64,000 nucleotides of DNA from Rhinopomastus cyanomelas. Taxonomy: Eukaryota > Chordata > Aves > Bucerotiformes > Rhinopomastidae. The DNA lies in contig VXBP01005054.1 of assembly GCA_013400115.1 (NCBI GenBank), forward strand, positions 798,029 to 862,028. Reading direction: 5' to 3'. A model generated the notes under the pieces. It did not search any database, had not been told where the DNA came from, and was given only the letters and a program-made list of their open reading frames with translations. Made by a program: the position numbers and the translations under genes. Positions 40,351-52,318 of the stretch are shown one piece after another. The stretch's first letter is position 1. The number at the start of each line of letters is the position of its first letter.

Positions 40351-42026
40351 AATGTGTTAGGAAATACTTGATCTCGCTCAGGGCGCTCCCAGACTGAAGA
40401 TGTTAAAAGGCAGACTGGTGGAAGGGGAGATGCTGAGGCTAATCACGGTACCTGTACCCTGTTTGCTTTGCTGTTTCCTATCGTGTGTGCAGGACACTGT
40501 GGGAACCCGTCCTCCCCTTCAGGCAAGTAAAGGTGAAATGCAAAGAGAAGGAATGTCTCTGCTGCTTTCAGTTTGCTGACGGTACAATGGACAAGCCAAA
40601 CAGCAAATGTGCAGCCGGGGCAGCGCTTCGGGGAGCGGTCGGTTCTGTTGTGTCTGTGTGGGCTGCAGCCCACTCTGTGTGTGAAATCAAATGCTTTTGA
40701 GCAAAGGCATCAGTAGTTCCCTTGGCTCAAACCGAGTGCTTTTGAGAATCTTGTCTGTGAAAAACTTCACGTGAAACCAGAGCAGGTTCTGTGACAGCAG
40801 GTGGAGATGGGTGGACACTGGGTCTTTTGGCTGATAAAGAACTGGTTTTGTCATGTTTTTTAGAGACTGTTGCCTTAAGCTTTTAAGAGTCGGGCTGAGT
40901 AATCACTCAGCCTGGGAGATGCAATGTGGAGAAAGGCTCAAAGGATGTGTTAGTCATAGTGCTCTTTGCTGAGTCCAATATGAATGCGAGAACCAGTCAG
41001 TCCTGGGTACTGAAACTGGGTGGGTGAACACTCTTTAGAGTTTCATACGTTAGAACCCTCTGAAAGATTAACTAATTCAGGGGCACTGAACCAACAGACA
41101 ATAGCCCAGTGTTAAAGGAGGGCAGGTGTAGTCTGAGAACCCGTGGCTGTGGGAATGCGACCACAAGGTGTTCTTCTTCGGGGAGTCAGTCCTGAAATGA
41201 TTTGGACCCACTACTTTCTCCACTGCTGCTTTAAATCAGATTCTCTGGAAATGCCTGTCTTTGGGAAAAGCAATTCTGTACTTTGAGAGAGCTGGACTTC
41301 CCTGGCAAAACCTATCAAGGCTCTGAAAGAGAAGAAATTGCTGAAGTTACACACGTAGGGAAAGGCAGAGGATTACAGAGGTTTGCAGCCTCCCTCGCGC
41401 GGAAGGAAAGTTGCAGGATTCATAAAGCAGTAGCTGGAGAAAATGTTTACAGATGCTTCAGAGGCCTCTTGTGCTAAAAAAGCGTGGTAACTCCTCGATT
41501 TAGAAGCAGTATTAGCTTTGTCTTCCAGCACTGCTTCACTTAACTCCTTGACTATCATCACAGATACTTCCAAAACACGCCCTGGGATGATGTTTTTGTA
41601 GCTCCTACTCCCAAACTAACCAGGTTTTTTAGCAGCTCTCACTGAACTGAGCAACTGGGCTAAACTATTATCTGCCAGCAGACTGATTTCTCAATATCAC
41701 ACCTTGGGCGTGCAGAGTAGTGCCCAAAAACTGCCTGTAGGCACTTGGTTTTACCCCTTTGTTTTGCAATTTTCAAACAGCTGACTGGGATTTATCCAGC
41801 AGGTGTAGCACCACGTGCTCCCTTCCTCAACAGCTGATGTTTCCTGGATTCATTCGGATCTTTGTAAAAGGCAATCAAACTAGGAGATGCGCTCCATCTC
41901 AGGCTTCTTCATCTGAAAGCATCACAGCACTGTTTGGTATCAAAGCGTGGGTCAGAACTGGTGATCTGCATCACATCAAATATCCACAAGTCCAGTTTTG
42001 TAAATTGTAGAGCATCCAGGTTCACT
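40351..42026. other. Unique non-coding sequence
   Basis: Nothing is recognised. Confidence 0.55.
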
Positions 42027-42172
42027 CATAGAATCATTAGGGATTGGAAGGGGTCTCGAAAGATCATCCAGTCCAATCCCCTTGCCACAGCAGGATCACC
42101 TAGATCAAATTGCACAGGAACACATCCAGGTGGGTCTTGAACATCTCCAGAGAAGGAGACTCCACAACCTCC
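42027..42172 (-). mobile_element. CR1 3' end (young-type subfamily)
   Basis: The minus-strand tail reads CATAGAATCATTAGGGATTG, then TCCAGTCCAATCCCCTTGCC and ATCCAGGTGGGTCTTGAACA, ending at CTCCACAACCTCCAGGGA. It is 5'-truncated about 30 codons before the ORF2 stop. Confidence 0.95.
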
Positions 42173-43011
42173 AGGGAGTTTGTATTTGCTTTTCGTTTAG
42201 CTGGTGCAGAATTCATTCCTTTCTGTATTAGCAGTGTTCACACATTTGCCACAGCCTTGACAGACTAGCACATATTATTCCCCTGTTATGGAGGAGTTGT
42301 TGGCTATTAGTGTACAAATGCTTTCTCTTATTTTGGTAATTATTTATCCTGGAGGCAAAGGCATGCCCCTGCCTCTTCCTTGCAGAAAGTTACCTTCATG
42401 AAGCATGTGCTGTGTATGGCTGGTGAAGCCCCTGGAGCAGGCCACCCAAGCAAGTTGGTCCCTCATCAACAAAGCACTATCAGCAGTATCTCCAGTCCAG
42501 GTTACAAAAACCTTGGAGTTAGGGATGTAAATAGCCAGCTCTGGTGGCCCCTTTAGAGTGTGCCTGTCTGAAATCCTTCCACATGGCACAGTACTTTGGA
42601 AGAGTTTCTCCACTCTGCATGGAAAGCTGCTCTAACTAAGACTATGCTTGAGCTTGCCAGAAGGGGTTCTGATGAGGATAGTTTCTAAACTGCTGAGTTT
42701 TGTACCTCACGTGGAGACCCAGCTGAGCCACACTGCCTCAGTACGCTCTTGGAGTTACCGCACCACAACCGTGAGGAGTGACTGGAGGAAGCCTCTGAGG
42801 CTGCTGATCACCCCAGATGGCCTGTTCATACTGGTTTCTTGTGCTGTCCTTCATCCATGTAATATCTTGAAGCTGCCTCTGCTGTGGTCCTTCCTCCAGC
42901 ACACGCAGTGCCTCCTCAGAGTCAACTTCTGTTCCTTATAGAAAGCACTGCCCTGAAGTAGAACCTTCTAACACTCAGCAGTGACGGCAAGGTACCAGAC
43001 TTCTTCCAAGA
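42173..43011. other. Unique non-coding sequence
   Basis: Nothing is recognised. Confidence 0.55.
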
Positions 43012-43282
43012 ATGGATGATGAGAGGACACAAAATGGGTGCAAGCTGGAACAAAGGAAGTTTAATTTAGATGTGAGAGAAAACTTCTTTCCAGTGCAAGT
43101 CCCAAAGCCCTGGTGCAGGCTTCCCAGAGAGGCTGCAGTCTCCTGCTCTGGAGATACTCAAATCCCACCTGCATGCAGCCCTGTGCATGTGCTTCAGGCA
43201 GTCCTGCTTTGGTGGGAGAGTGGGGGGGTCAGGCTAGATGACTTCTGCAGATCCTTTCCACCTCCAATGATTCTATAGTTCT
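43012..43282 (+). mobile_element. CR1 3' fragment (older subfamily)
   Basis: The plus-strand CR1 encodes DERTQNGCKLEQRKFNLDVR then ENFFPVQV. A 3' UTR with CATGCAGCCCTGTGCATGTG and a CCACCTCCAATGATTCTATA tail follows. It is the same subfamily as 43616-43818. Confidence 0.9.
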
Positions 43283-43615
43283 GCAGAGGCAGCTACAAGG
43301 AAATACGTGAAGAGCAGAATGAGGAGGCTGAAGATGTGAGTCGAGTGTGCATCAGGCTGAGTAGGAATGGTGTTTTTCTTACTGAGAAAATGGGGGGCTC
43401 TGAACACATCTTTAAATTTCTGGAGGCAGAGAATGTGTTTTGATTTGTCCAAACTAAATCAAGGAGCTAGGTTGTTGCTCTCAAGAGGCAGTTGTGCTCA
43501 ACATCTTACCCTGCCCTGTTATACCAAGTGCAGAGTTACCAGAAGCAGGGGTTTATGCAATGTTGGTGACACTGAGATGCAGATAGATAGTTGGTTTCAT
43601 AAACATCTCCTGTCT
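43283..43615. other. Unique non-coding sequence
   Basis: A spacer between two related CR1 fragments. Nothing is recognised. Confidence 0.5.
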
Positions 43616-43818
43616 AAAACTTCTTTCTAATGTGAGTCACAGAGCCCTGGCACAGGCTACCCAGAGAGGCTGTGGTGTCTCCTGCCCTGGAGATGTTCAA
43701 ACCCCACCTGGATGCAGCCCTGTGCAGTGTGCTCTAGCCAGTGCTGCTTTGGTTGGGGGGTTGTACTGGATGGTCTCTGGAGGTCCCTTCCAGCTCCAGT
43801 GGTTCTGTGATTCTTTGA
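43616..43818 (+). mobile_element. CR1 3' fragment (older subfamily)
   Basis: The plus strand reads CTTCTTTCTAATGTGAGTCA, then CAGAGAGGCTGTGGTGTCTC and CACCTGGATGCAGCCCTGTG. The tail is CCAGTGGTTCTGTGATTCTT. Similar in sequence and truncation to 43012-43282. Confidence 0.9.
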
Positions 43819-44697
43819 ATTCCAGGTCAAAAAGCAGAATAGCTTCTTAACTGCTAAGTAAATGTCAAAAGATACTAGAATTCAATGATTTCTTATTTCC
43901 ACCTATCAAAGAGTATTAAGTGAGAGGGATTAAGTGGATAAATGCATCAAGTAAACCAGCGGTGAAAACAATCTACTCCCTTTCTACAACTGTTAACAGT
44001 TACCACTGTGTGATTTGGAGACTGTCAACTAGCCCCAACCCCAGTGAATCAGAGCCGTGTTCTGGTGTAACGGAAATAGAGCATCTCACTGTCACATCAG
44101 TACAGACTGCATTCACCTTAATAGCTCCTGTAAGGCTAAGCCTCGCCTCGGCGGGCAGACTGAACGCTGAGCGCTGCCAGTTTTGCCTTCAACTTGACTC
44201 TGTAAAACTCCCATTGATTCCGCTCTAATTTAAACCTGAAATACAGAAACTGTCACGTTTGAACAGACTGCTGGTGCAACTAATCTGATTTTGTGTTGCT
44301 AACTGTAACCTGTGATGGATGGGCTCAAAGGAAAAAAAGAATCATTTACTCCCTGTCCACTCTCCCTTTCCCTTTCCCCTGGTGTCTTTGCCCTGATCTG
44401 CTGAATTAAGTGTGATGTAAAGCCACGGAGGAACAGACTTCTTTACCCCCAGCTGATGACGCTACACAACTCACCATTTGTGTAGTGAAATACTAACAGC
44501 CCTTGTGTCATCCAGCTCCCTAGTAATACTGGAGACCATAATCTTGCTGCTGTGAATGTCACGTCCCAGTTTGGACATCATTCTGCATCTTCTGGATTAA
44601 ACAGATCATTCTGAGTAGTTTCTAAATTGGTTGCCAAGATCCACCTTTTTTTTGTTTAAAATTGTTGAATGCTTTCTTTCAGTGGCAAACCATGTTA
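43819..44697. other. Unique non-coding sequence
   Basis: Nothing is recognised. Confidence 0.55.
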
Positions 44698-45415
44698 TTC
44701 TGGTGGACAGCAGGATGACCATGAGCCAGCAGTATGCTCTTGTGGCCAAGAGGGCCAACAGCATCCTAGGGTGGATCAGAAGGGGCCCCTCAGTTCAAGA
44801 GGGATGTGGAGCTGCTGGAGGGGGTGCAGCATAGAGCAAGGATGATGATGAAGGAAGTGAGCACCTCCCTTATGAGGAAAGGCTGAGGGAGCTGGGTCTC
44901 TTTAGCTTGGAGAAGAGGAGACTGAGGGGTGACCTCATTCATGTCTATAAATCACAGAATCATTAATGTTGGAAAAGACCTTCAAGATCATCAAGTCCAA
45001 CCATCCACCCTACAACCCCGAACCACTAAACCATCTCCTAAAACACCATGTCTGCCTGTTTGTTGAACCCCTCCAGGGACAGTGCCTCCATCTCATCCCT
45101 GGGCGGTCTGTTCCAATATTTGAAGGGTGGGTGTCAGGAGGATGGAGCCAGGCTCTTCTCAGTGGCAATGGCTGCAAGCTGGAACGTAGGAGATTCCACA
45201 TAAATAAGAGAAGGAACTTCTTCACAGTGAGGGTGATGGAGCACAGGAACAGGCTGCCCGGGGGGGGTGTGGAGTCTCCTTCACTGGAGATGTTTAAAAC
45301 CTGCCTGGATGTGTTCCTGTGTGACTTGGTCTAGGTGATCCTGCTGTTGCAGGAGGATTGGACTAGATGACCTTTTGAGGTCCTTTCCAAGCTTCAATGA
45401 TTCAATGATTTGAAG
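44698..45415 (+). mobile_element. CR1 3' half (young-type) hosting a nested CR1
   Basis: The plus-strand CR1 starts at VDSRMTMSQQYALVAKRANS-ILGWIRRG. It has an internal deletion at AGAAGGGGCCCCTCAG that joins two sites sharing GGGCCCC. It then runs through LRELGLFSLEKRRLRGDLIH to TCTATAAAT at 44952, where a different CR1 is inserted. It resumes at ATTTGAAGGGTGGGTGTCAG and ends with CDLV-stop, the 3' UTR and a TTCAATGATTCAATG tail. Confidence 0.95.
44953..45116 (-). mobile_element. Nested CR1 3' end (different subfamily)
   Basis: The minus-strand tail begins CACAGAATCATTAATGTTGG and passes through AAGATCATCAAGTCCAACCA and CTCCAGGGACAGTGCCTCCA. It ends at CTGTTCCAAT. It splits the host CR1 cleanly inside TATAAATATTTGAAGG, so both boundaries can be placed. 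At most 3 bases (AAT) could be a target-site duplication, consistent with the near absence of such duplications in CR1. Confidence 0.95.
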
Positions 45416-48400
45416 AGTCTGTTCCAAGAGTGCCACCATTTGCTGCATCTCCTCTTTCATTGCTGATCCCTGGCTAAAGTTTATTTGGTGAATTCAATAG
45501 GACTCCTCTTGGATTTATCCCAGTGTAACAAACCCCTTTTCCTTCAGCTGCTGGAAATCTTTCTCTTCCTGTACTGCTGAGATGAAATTGCTGACTCTTC
45601 ATGGGAAGAAAGATCTCAGCTAGAATGATTATTTCTTGGTCTGAAGGTCGCTATAGCTTTATTGATTAACTTCTCCAAATTACCTGTTGACTTCATCCCA
45701 AGCGATGACATATTAAAGGGATTTTGCTGTGGGCAGTTGCTCTGCCCGTCAAAATTGAGCCCACTGGGGTTTCACACTCAGGATTTTAAAATGAAGGTAG
45801 CAGAAGTTAATTTCTTTTTATAGAAAAACAATATGATTTCAGTTTCTGAGATATATTACAGTTATGCAGTACGTACCGCATCACGCTTTGTTTTAGCTGG
45901 ATCTCCACCACCCTTCAGAGTGGTTTTAGGTATCAGGACAGCAAAGACACAGTTTCTGTCAACATTACTGCTGCACAGATTATTCTTTCAAAAAATTCTT
46001 GTGCTCGGAGGACGTATATTACCAGCTGGATTGTTCTCCAGTACAGATTAGAAGGTTTTGGCTGTACTGGAATTAAGGAGGGCAAGCCAACTGGGAATCC
46101 CTGAGGAAAGCATCTTCCCCGTCACACATGAAGCTGGAGGTGCTCTACAGTGTTTGTTACGTTTGAGTTTCACTACATTTTTTGTCCTTATTCCCGGTAT
46201 TGCTGCGTGTAAAAGCTTCTCGTCCAGGAGGAAAATCAAGAGAAGCATCCAAAAGGTTAACCTGACAATTCCCAGACCAGCCAGGGAGAATGTTTAAAAG
46301 TTGAGCATCTTTAATATCGCAGCAGAGGAGAGAAAACTTCACACAACCCACGTTTGTAGGAACCTGAGCGAGATGTCATGGACTTCCAGAGTGCACAGTG
46401 ACTGCAGGGCTAAGCAAATCTGAAAAACAAGCAGAATTTAGGAAAACTGAAAAAAGACTCAAGGCTCAGATTGTTGCTGAACTTTCCCTCACTGAGAATC
46501 ATTAAAAAATTCTAATACGGAGGTGAGGGCAGGAGGTTTCACTAGCTGTAGAACCTTTTACTCGAAGCTCAGGCTGTTTCTACAGCACAGACGTGTGTGC
46601 ACGTGCACAGGATGGAACGGTCCGGTGTTTCATAACCTGTTTCTCAAAGCAGCGTTCGAAGGTGGTTTCTGCAGAAATCTTCTGTTGTAGCCCTGCTGTC
46701 AGGAGTCCCCGTTCTCCAGACCCAGTGCAGTGAGCACTTCAGAGCTGGTGTCTCATTCCTAATGGAGAGGCCAGTCTCATATACTTGTTTTGCTTTGTCT
46801 CTTCAGAGCCCGGGGTCCAGAGATTTGGAATTAGAGGGTGTTAATTCAGACTTGGGAGATGCTAATGGACACCAAATGTGTACTAATCTTGTTTGTCACA
46901 GAGGCACTGCAGCACTGACAGCGCTCAGGCACAGCGTTCAACTGCAGGGGTTTGCGGTTCTCAGGCTGGAACCGCCTATTTGTTTCCAAGCTCCCATTTC
47001 AGTCCTGTTCCTCTACCCTTTGCACAGTAAATCGAACAGGACGTATCTGCAAACCGTTACGGGCATAGGTGGTCCTTGTATCAGGTTATTGGGAGGCAGT
47101 AACTTCCAAAAGGCACAAGTTTTGGCTATCTGGTGAATTTAATCAAAACGGGAGCTGATGAAACTTGAGGGCTAGCGTGAGGACAGGTGGACATCAGCTG
47201 TGCACGGGGCAGCAGAAGGAGGGCAACACATCAGAACTGAAGCAGGGTTCCCCTTCTCAGGGGTGTCTCTGGTGCAGACATGTGCCCTCTGAGAAATGCT
47301 GCTGAGGGAATATTTGGCAGGCTAAAGAACATGGGCGTTGGGAAGAAGTGGAGCAGAAGTTGAGAGAAAGAAACCAAGCATAGATGGAGTTGTTCGTGTT
47401 ACTCTCCTCAAAGGCCAGATTTTTCCTGAGGGAATGCAAGACCACCATAGAACCTATGCTGTGTGCTGTTTGTCCTTGGAAGTGTTTGAAAGGCAGAGCT
47501 CAGATTGTGTCAGAGCCTGAGATTCTCCTGAGTTCAATAAAACCAGCAAAGGTTCAACTGGGAGCAGAGGAGTTCCAGGACCCTTGTGGCAGGAGGTATA
47601 GCTGAGACTACTGAGACCACTCTACCCGAGAAAATCCTTCCTGATCCTGTTTGTAACCCAAAATATGAAGAAAATGCCAAGAAACCTGTTTGTTGTGCTT
47701 TTGGTGAGTGCAAGCACCAAACGGCACAGACCGTGTGGCAATAGCAGCAGAAGCTTAGAGCATGTGGAAGGGAACAGGTGGCCACGCTACAGCGCATCTG
47801 GATTAGCTCCTGCTTAACACGTACAGCAGTATTTGAATTTCAGGTCTGTTGCCTTCACGTTACTGGAAGATGACACTTGTGGAGAAGTAAAGCCAAACCA
47901 GATGCATTTCTACATAAAGCAGAAAGAGCATTTGCACCAGGAGCTCGGGATCGTACAGTCAAAGAGCTGTCAGTTGTGTTTGTGCCCCATATGAGGTCTG
48001 TGCCCTAGTTAGGTCAGATGCAGACCCCAGCAGGTCCCAGGCTCAGGCGGAGTAGGGCAATAGTGTTGTGAGTTTTCTTGGTGTCTGTGCACTTCTTTAT
48101 TTCACAACTTCTTAGATTGGCTTCTGTGTTTCAGACTGTGGAACAGGAAGAGTTTACTAGTTCGTTAACTGTTCCGATAACCGTAACTGAAGCCAGTTAA
48201 CTGCAGCTTTTGGTTAGTACCGGCACAGGATGTGCTGTGTGCGCGTCACTGCCACTCCTGCTTTGCCTTCCTGCTGAGTTGCGTCTCACTGCTCTTTATT
48301 TCACTGCTGTCAAAGCCCAGCCCACTGCTGACTGATCTGCCACTCGACAAGCGAAAACCCATACTGCTTCAGGAGATCTTTGTTTTCAAACCCCCCTCCA

Positions 48401-48644
48401 GGCCTGTTTCCATCTTCCAGTTCTCATTTAGTGAAGGAATCTAAATCAAGAACTAAAATGCCAGGGCTTCTCTCTCCCAACTCCATTTCTTTGCCCAAAC
48501 TCAATGCCTCTCCAGCTCACACTCCCATTTCTAAGCTTATAAACAGTCTGCATTAAGTTGCCTTCCCACGTGGCAAACTTCTGAGGCCACTAGAAGGCTA
48601 AGAAGACGAGAAGCAGCTGCATTCAGCACTCCAGAACGTGTGAT
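45416..48644. other. Unique non-coding sequence
   Basis: No supported gene or repeat. Confidence 0.5.
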
Positions 48645-49025
48645 TCTGATGAGGACAGGCTGAGGGAGATGGGGTTGTTCAGCCTGAAGAGGAGAAGGCT
48701 CTGGGGGGACCTGACAGTGATCTTCCAGTACGTGAAGGGGGCTACAAGAAGGCTGCAGAGGGACTGTTGATGAAGACCTGGAGGGGCAATGGCTTCACAT
48801 TAGAGAAGGGTAGATTGAAATGGGCTGTTAGGAAGTTCTTCAGCAGGAAGGAGGTTGAACACTGAAACAGGTTGCCCAGGGAAGGAGTTGAAGCCCCATC
48901 CCTGGAGATCTTCAAGGATAGATTGGACAAGGCTCTGGGCAACCTGATCTAGTTGAGGCTGTCTCTGCTCACTGCAAGGAGGTTGGACCTTTAGAGGTCC
49001 CCTCCTACTCAGGCAAGTCTATGAT
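48645..49025 (+). mobile_element. CR1 3' half (older subfamily)
   Basis: The plus-strand CR1 reads GATGAGGACAGGCTGAGGGA, then TTGTTCAGCCTGAAGAGGAG, GGTTGCCCAGGGAAGGAGTT and GGTTGGACCTTTAGAGGTCC. It has a short AAGTCTATGATAAATG end. The subfamily differs from the young copies. Confidence 0.92.
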
Positions 49026-50281
49026 AAATGAGGTGGGATTTACAAAGACTGAAGTTTTTTTGTTCAGAGAACAAGTCTGAAAATCGGGAGGCTTAGGTTG
49101 AAGAAAAGGTTGGTCAAAACTTGCTCCGCCTGAAATAAGGCCCTGCCTTTATCACATCAGCCAGCTGCAGTGGAATTGGAGTCTAGTGGCACAGGGAAGG
49201 GCAACAGCTTAAATACAAGATCTCTCTGGATAGTGGAAATACAGTCTAACACAAAAAAGATGCCGAGGGTCTAAATCTTACATCCCCATTGTACACAACA
49301 CCCTTTGCAGAATTTGGCTGCACACTCAGAAGCTTCCAGCATGAGGAGTGCTACGGTCCTGGAAAAACAGGTGACAGCACTACATGTGCTGGTGCTCACA
49401 GCTCCTGCTGCATCGGCATCCGTACCCTGAGCAGCGTGCCTGGCCCACAGGGGGACCTGCCTTGAGGAAGTCCAGGCAGGACATTGTAGCCTCCAGTCTT
49501 CAGCTGAGAAAGCGCGTCCAAGGGATGGAACAAGAGCTGCCTCATGGCATGAAGCTACCCCAAAATTCTGCAGCTCTGTTTGAGTATGAATGTGTTTCCA
49601 TTCCTGAAATACTTATGCAGCTCTAGGACATTTGTTTGCAAGACACAGACTGCCTCAGTAGTACTTAGGGTACCTTAACCTTGGCTGCACTTGAATCTAG
49701 ATGCTTGTTTAATATAAAAATAAAATTAAATTAAGCCCTAACTTCAGTAATTGAATTTTAGAAGCCAAAATTTGTGAAGGAAACACGTTTCTGTTACACA
49801 TGTGTATTTGTAGAAGATGAATTTTCAGTTGTTAAATGTGAGTGCTCATAGACAAGCTAGTGTGCTCTGCCAGGGAGAGAATCAACAGCAGCCCTGAGCA
49901 GCAGCTCAAGTTTCAAATATTCACAGCGCGTGAAGTTGAAAAGCCAGAAGTCTAATTGACCAGTAACAGTTTGAGGACAGAACGGTCTGTGTGTGTTTCA
50001 CAGGCAGAACACAACCAAGTTATTCACAAGAAAGTATTTAATCCACTTTAGAAATTACAGGGCTTTTGCAATGGGGTGAATGTCCCCAGATTTAGCAAAT
50101 GCTAAAATCCTGACTTTAATTCTGTCATGGTTACGGCACAGTCCTGAGCCAGAGAAGGCACAGCAATGAGGAACTTGATTTCAGGCAATTTGCTCCTACC
50201 ATCGCTCTTTAAAATAGTTCTTCAAGTGTCTGACCTGGGGATCAGCAAGCACAAACCTCCCGCTGCTACCGTGCAGCATTT
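49026..50281. other. Unique non-coding sequence
   Basis: Nothing is recognised. Confidence 0.55.
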
Positions 50282-50360
50282 CTAGGTGATCCTGCTGTGC
50301 AGGGGGATTGGACTAGATGGTCTTCCGAGGTCCCTTCCAATCCCTAATGATTCTATGATT
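50282..50360 (+). mobile_element. CR1 3' UTR and tail (young-type), about 80 bases
   Basis: TCTAGGTGATCCTGCTGTGC, then GGATTGGACTAGATGGTCTT and AATCCCTAATGATTCTATGA. Truncated at the ORF2 stop, like the copy at 33424. Confidence 0.93.
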
Positions 50361-51408
50361 TCAGTGTACAGGAGATTCATGATCCCTTTGATTCTGTGAC
50401 TTCCAAGTTCAGAGCAGAATTAATCTGTGATTCTTGACTCTGCTTCCCTGCTCACACCAGTGAGTTAAATGCCCATTTTGGTTCCTCAGCCACCAGTGAC
50501 TATTTGCTTATTTACTGCAGTTTTTCCTGCAGAGCCTTGTCCCGTTGGCAGAGCTAAGATTTTGGCTTGTCCAGTTCGGCATCACTTTTTGTAACCCATG
50601 GCAAAGCCTGCCTCCTCTCTGTGGCTGTTTAATGCTAAACGTCTCTGGAAGCACCAGGCAGGAGTCAGGATGTGGTGGGAAAAGGCCTTCTAGTGAAATT
50701 CAATTCCCCAAGTATTGTGAGCACTGGACTCCAAGATGTAAAAGCTCAGCTAAAGGATTGTTGAGGAGAAAATGCAAAGGAACAGAATTTAGAAGGTAAG
50801 AGCCATCTCAGTTCTGATTATAGCTTAAACCTTGGCTTAGTTCTGAAACTGCACGTTGCTTATGGATGTTGCTGTTGGCAGAAGGGAGGTTGTTTGAAGG
50901 GGTCTGTGGTCATTTAGAGATCCGACATGGATTGCCTTGGTGTTGGGCATGGACTCTCGCCTTTTCTCCTTGCTGTCCAGATTTACCACTTCCTCAAGCC
51001 TGTTAAAGTAACTCCCAGTCCCTTCACTGGCCAACGTGCCAGGCTGCCTCTGGGTACGTTTGCCAAGGCAGCTGGTTTGAGCACTCATCCAGTCATAGGA
51101 CTGTCATGTTTGCAAATTTGGCATCCTAAAACACACTTCACTGCTTAGCAAACAGCCTTTACTCTCAGGCTGCAGGTTCCAGGCAATTGTTGAGACTACC
51201 TTCTGTGAGGCATTGTGAACCAGAGCTACCTGACACAAAGTATGAGACAGAATGAAGTGGAACAAATCCTTATAGACCTCCCCCTCCTGCCCAGGTACTG
51301 GGACAGTTAACACGTGTACGTCACGGGTGGAGAACAGACATGGTGTGCAATGACACCTACTGCTTAGAAATGGGAGGGTAACAATGGCAGAGTTCTGTTC
51401 TTTTAAAC
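50361..51408. other. Unique non-coding sequence
   Basis: Nothing is recognised. Confidence 0.55.
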
Positions 51409-52318
51409 GATGTTTGGAAGGGACCTCTGTAGATCATCCAGTCCAACCCCCTACCAGAGCAAGGTTGTCCTAGAGCAGATCACACAGGAGCACGTCTAGG
51501 TGGGTTTTGAGTGTCTCCAGAGCTGGAGACTCTACAACTCGTCTGGGCAGCCTGTTCCAGCATTCTGTTACTCTCCCCATGAAGGGGCTTTTCCTGATGT
51601 TCAAGCTGAATCTCCTATGCTTACGTTTCTGCCCATCACCTCCTGTCCTACTACTGAGCACCATGAACAACAGCCTGGTCCCGTCATACTGACACCCACC
51701 CTTTAGATACGTGCAAGCATTTAGAAGATATTCCCTCAGTCTCCTCCAGGATAAATAGCCCCAGTTCTCTCAGCCTTTCCCCATAAGAAAGATGTTCCAG
51801 CCCCCTGATCATCTCAGTGGCTCTGCTCTGGACCGGTAGTTCCCTGTCCTTCTTGAATTGGGGAGCCCAAAACTGGATGCAGGATTGCAGATATAGCCTA
51901 ACCAAAGCAGGGGACTGGACTTCCTTAATCTACTGGCCATGCTCTTAATGTATCCCAAGAGACCACTGGCCTTGGTCATAAGGGCACATGGCTGGCTCGT
52001 GGTCAGCCTGTGGCCCACCAGCATCCCCAGGCCCATTTCCCCAGAGCTGCTCTCCAGCAGGTCAGTCCCCAACCTGTGCTGATGTCTGGGGTTGTTCCTC
52101 CCTAGGGACAGCATCGAACTTGCCCGTGTGGAATGTCATCAAGTTTTTCTTCAGCCTGTCCAGGCCACAGCGGGCGGCAGCACACTGTGTCAGCAACTGC
52201 TGCCAGCTTTGTGTCATCAGCAAACCATCTGAAGGTGCACGGAGTCTCCTGGTCCAGGTCACTGACGAATATGTTGAACAGCCAGTACTGACCCCTGGGA
52301 AACGCCGCTAGACATGGA
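51409..52318 (-). mobile_element. CR1 ORF2 3' half including FADD box (separate subfamily)
   Basis: This is a minus-strand CR1 of about 0.9 kb. From the 5' side it encodes LFNIFVSDLDQETPCTFRWF-ADDTKLAAV (reverse transcriptase motif C). It continues with MLSLGRNNPRHQHRLGTDLL, ERLRELGLFILEETEGI and SSRTGGDGQKRKHRRFSLNI, ending LLCDLL near 51470. The tail is at the left end. The frame is interrupted by several shifts. Sequence differences throughout set it apart from the young-type copies. Confidence 0.93.

Noticed and set aside
43012..43818. Tandem duplication producing two similar CR1 fragments
   Set aside because: The flanks and 5' truncation points differ, so two independent insertions of one older subfamily are the simpler reading.
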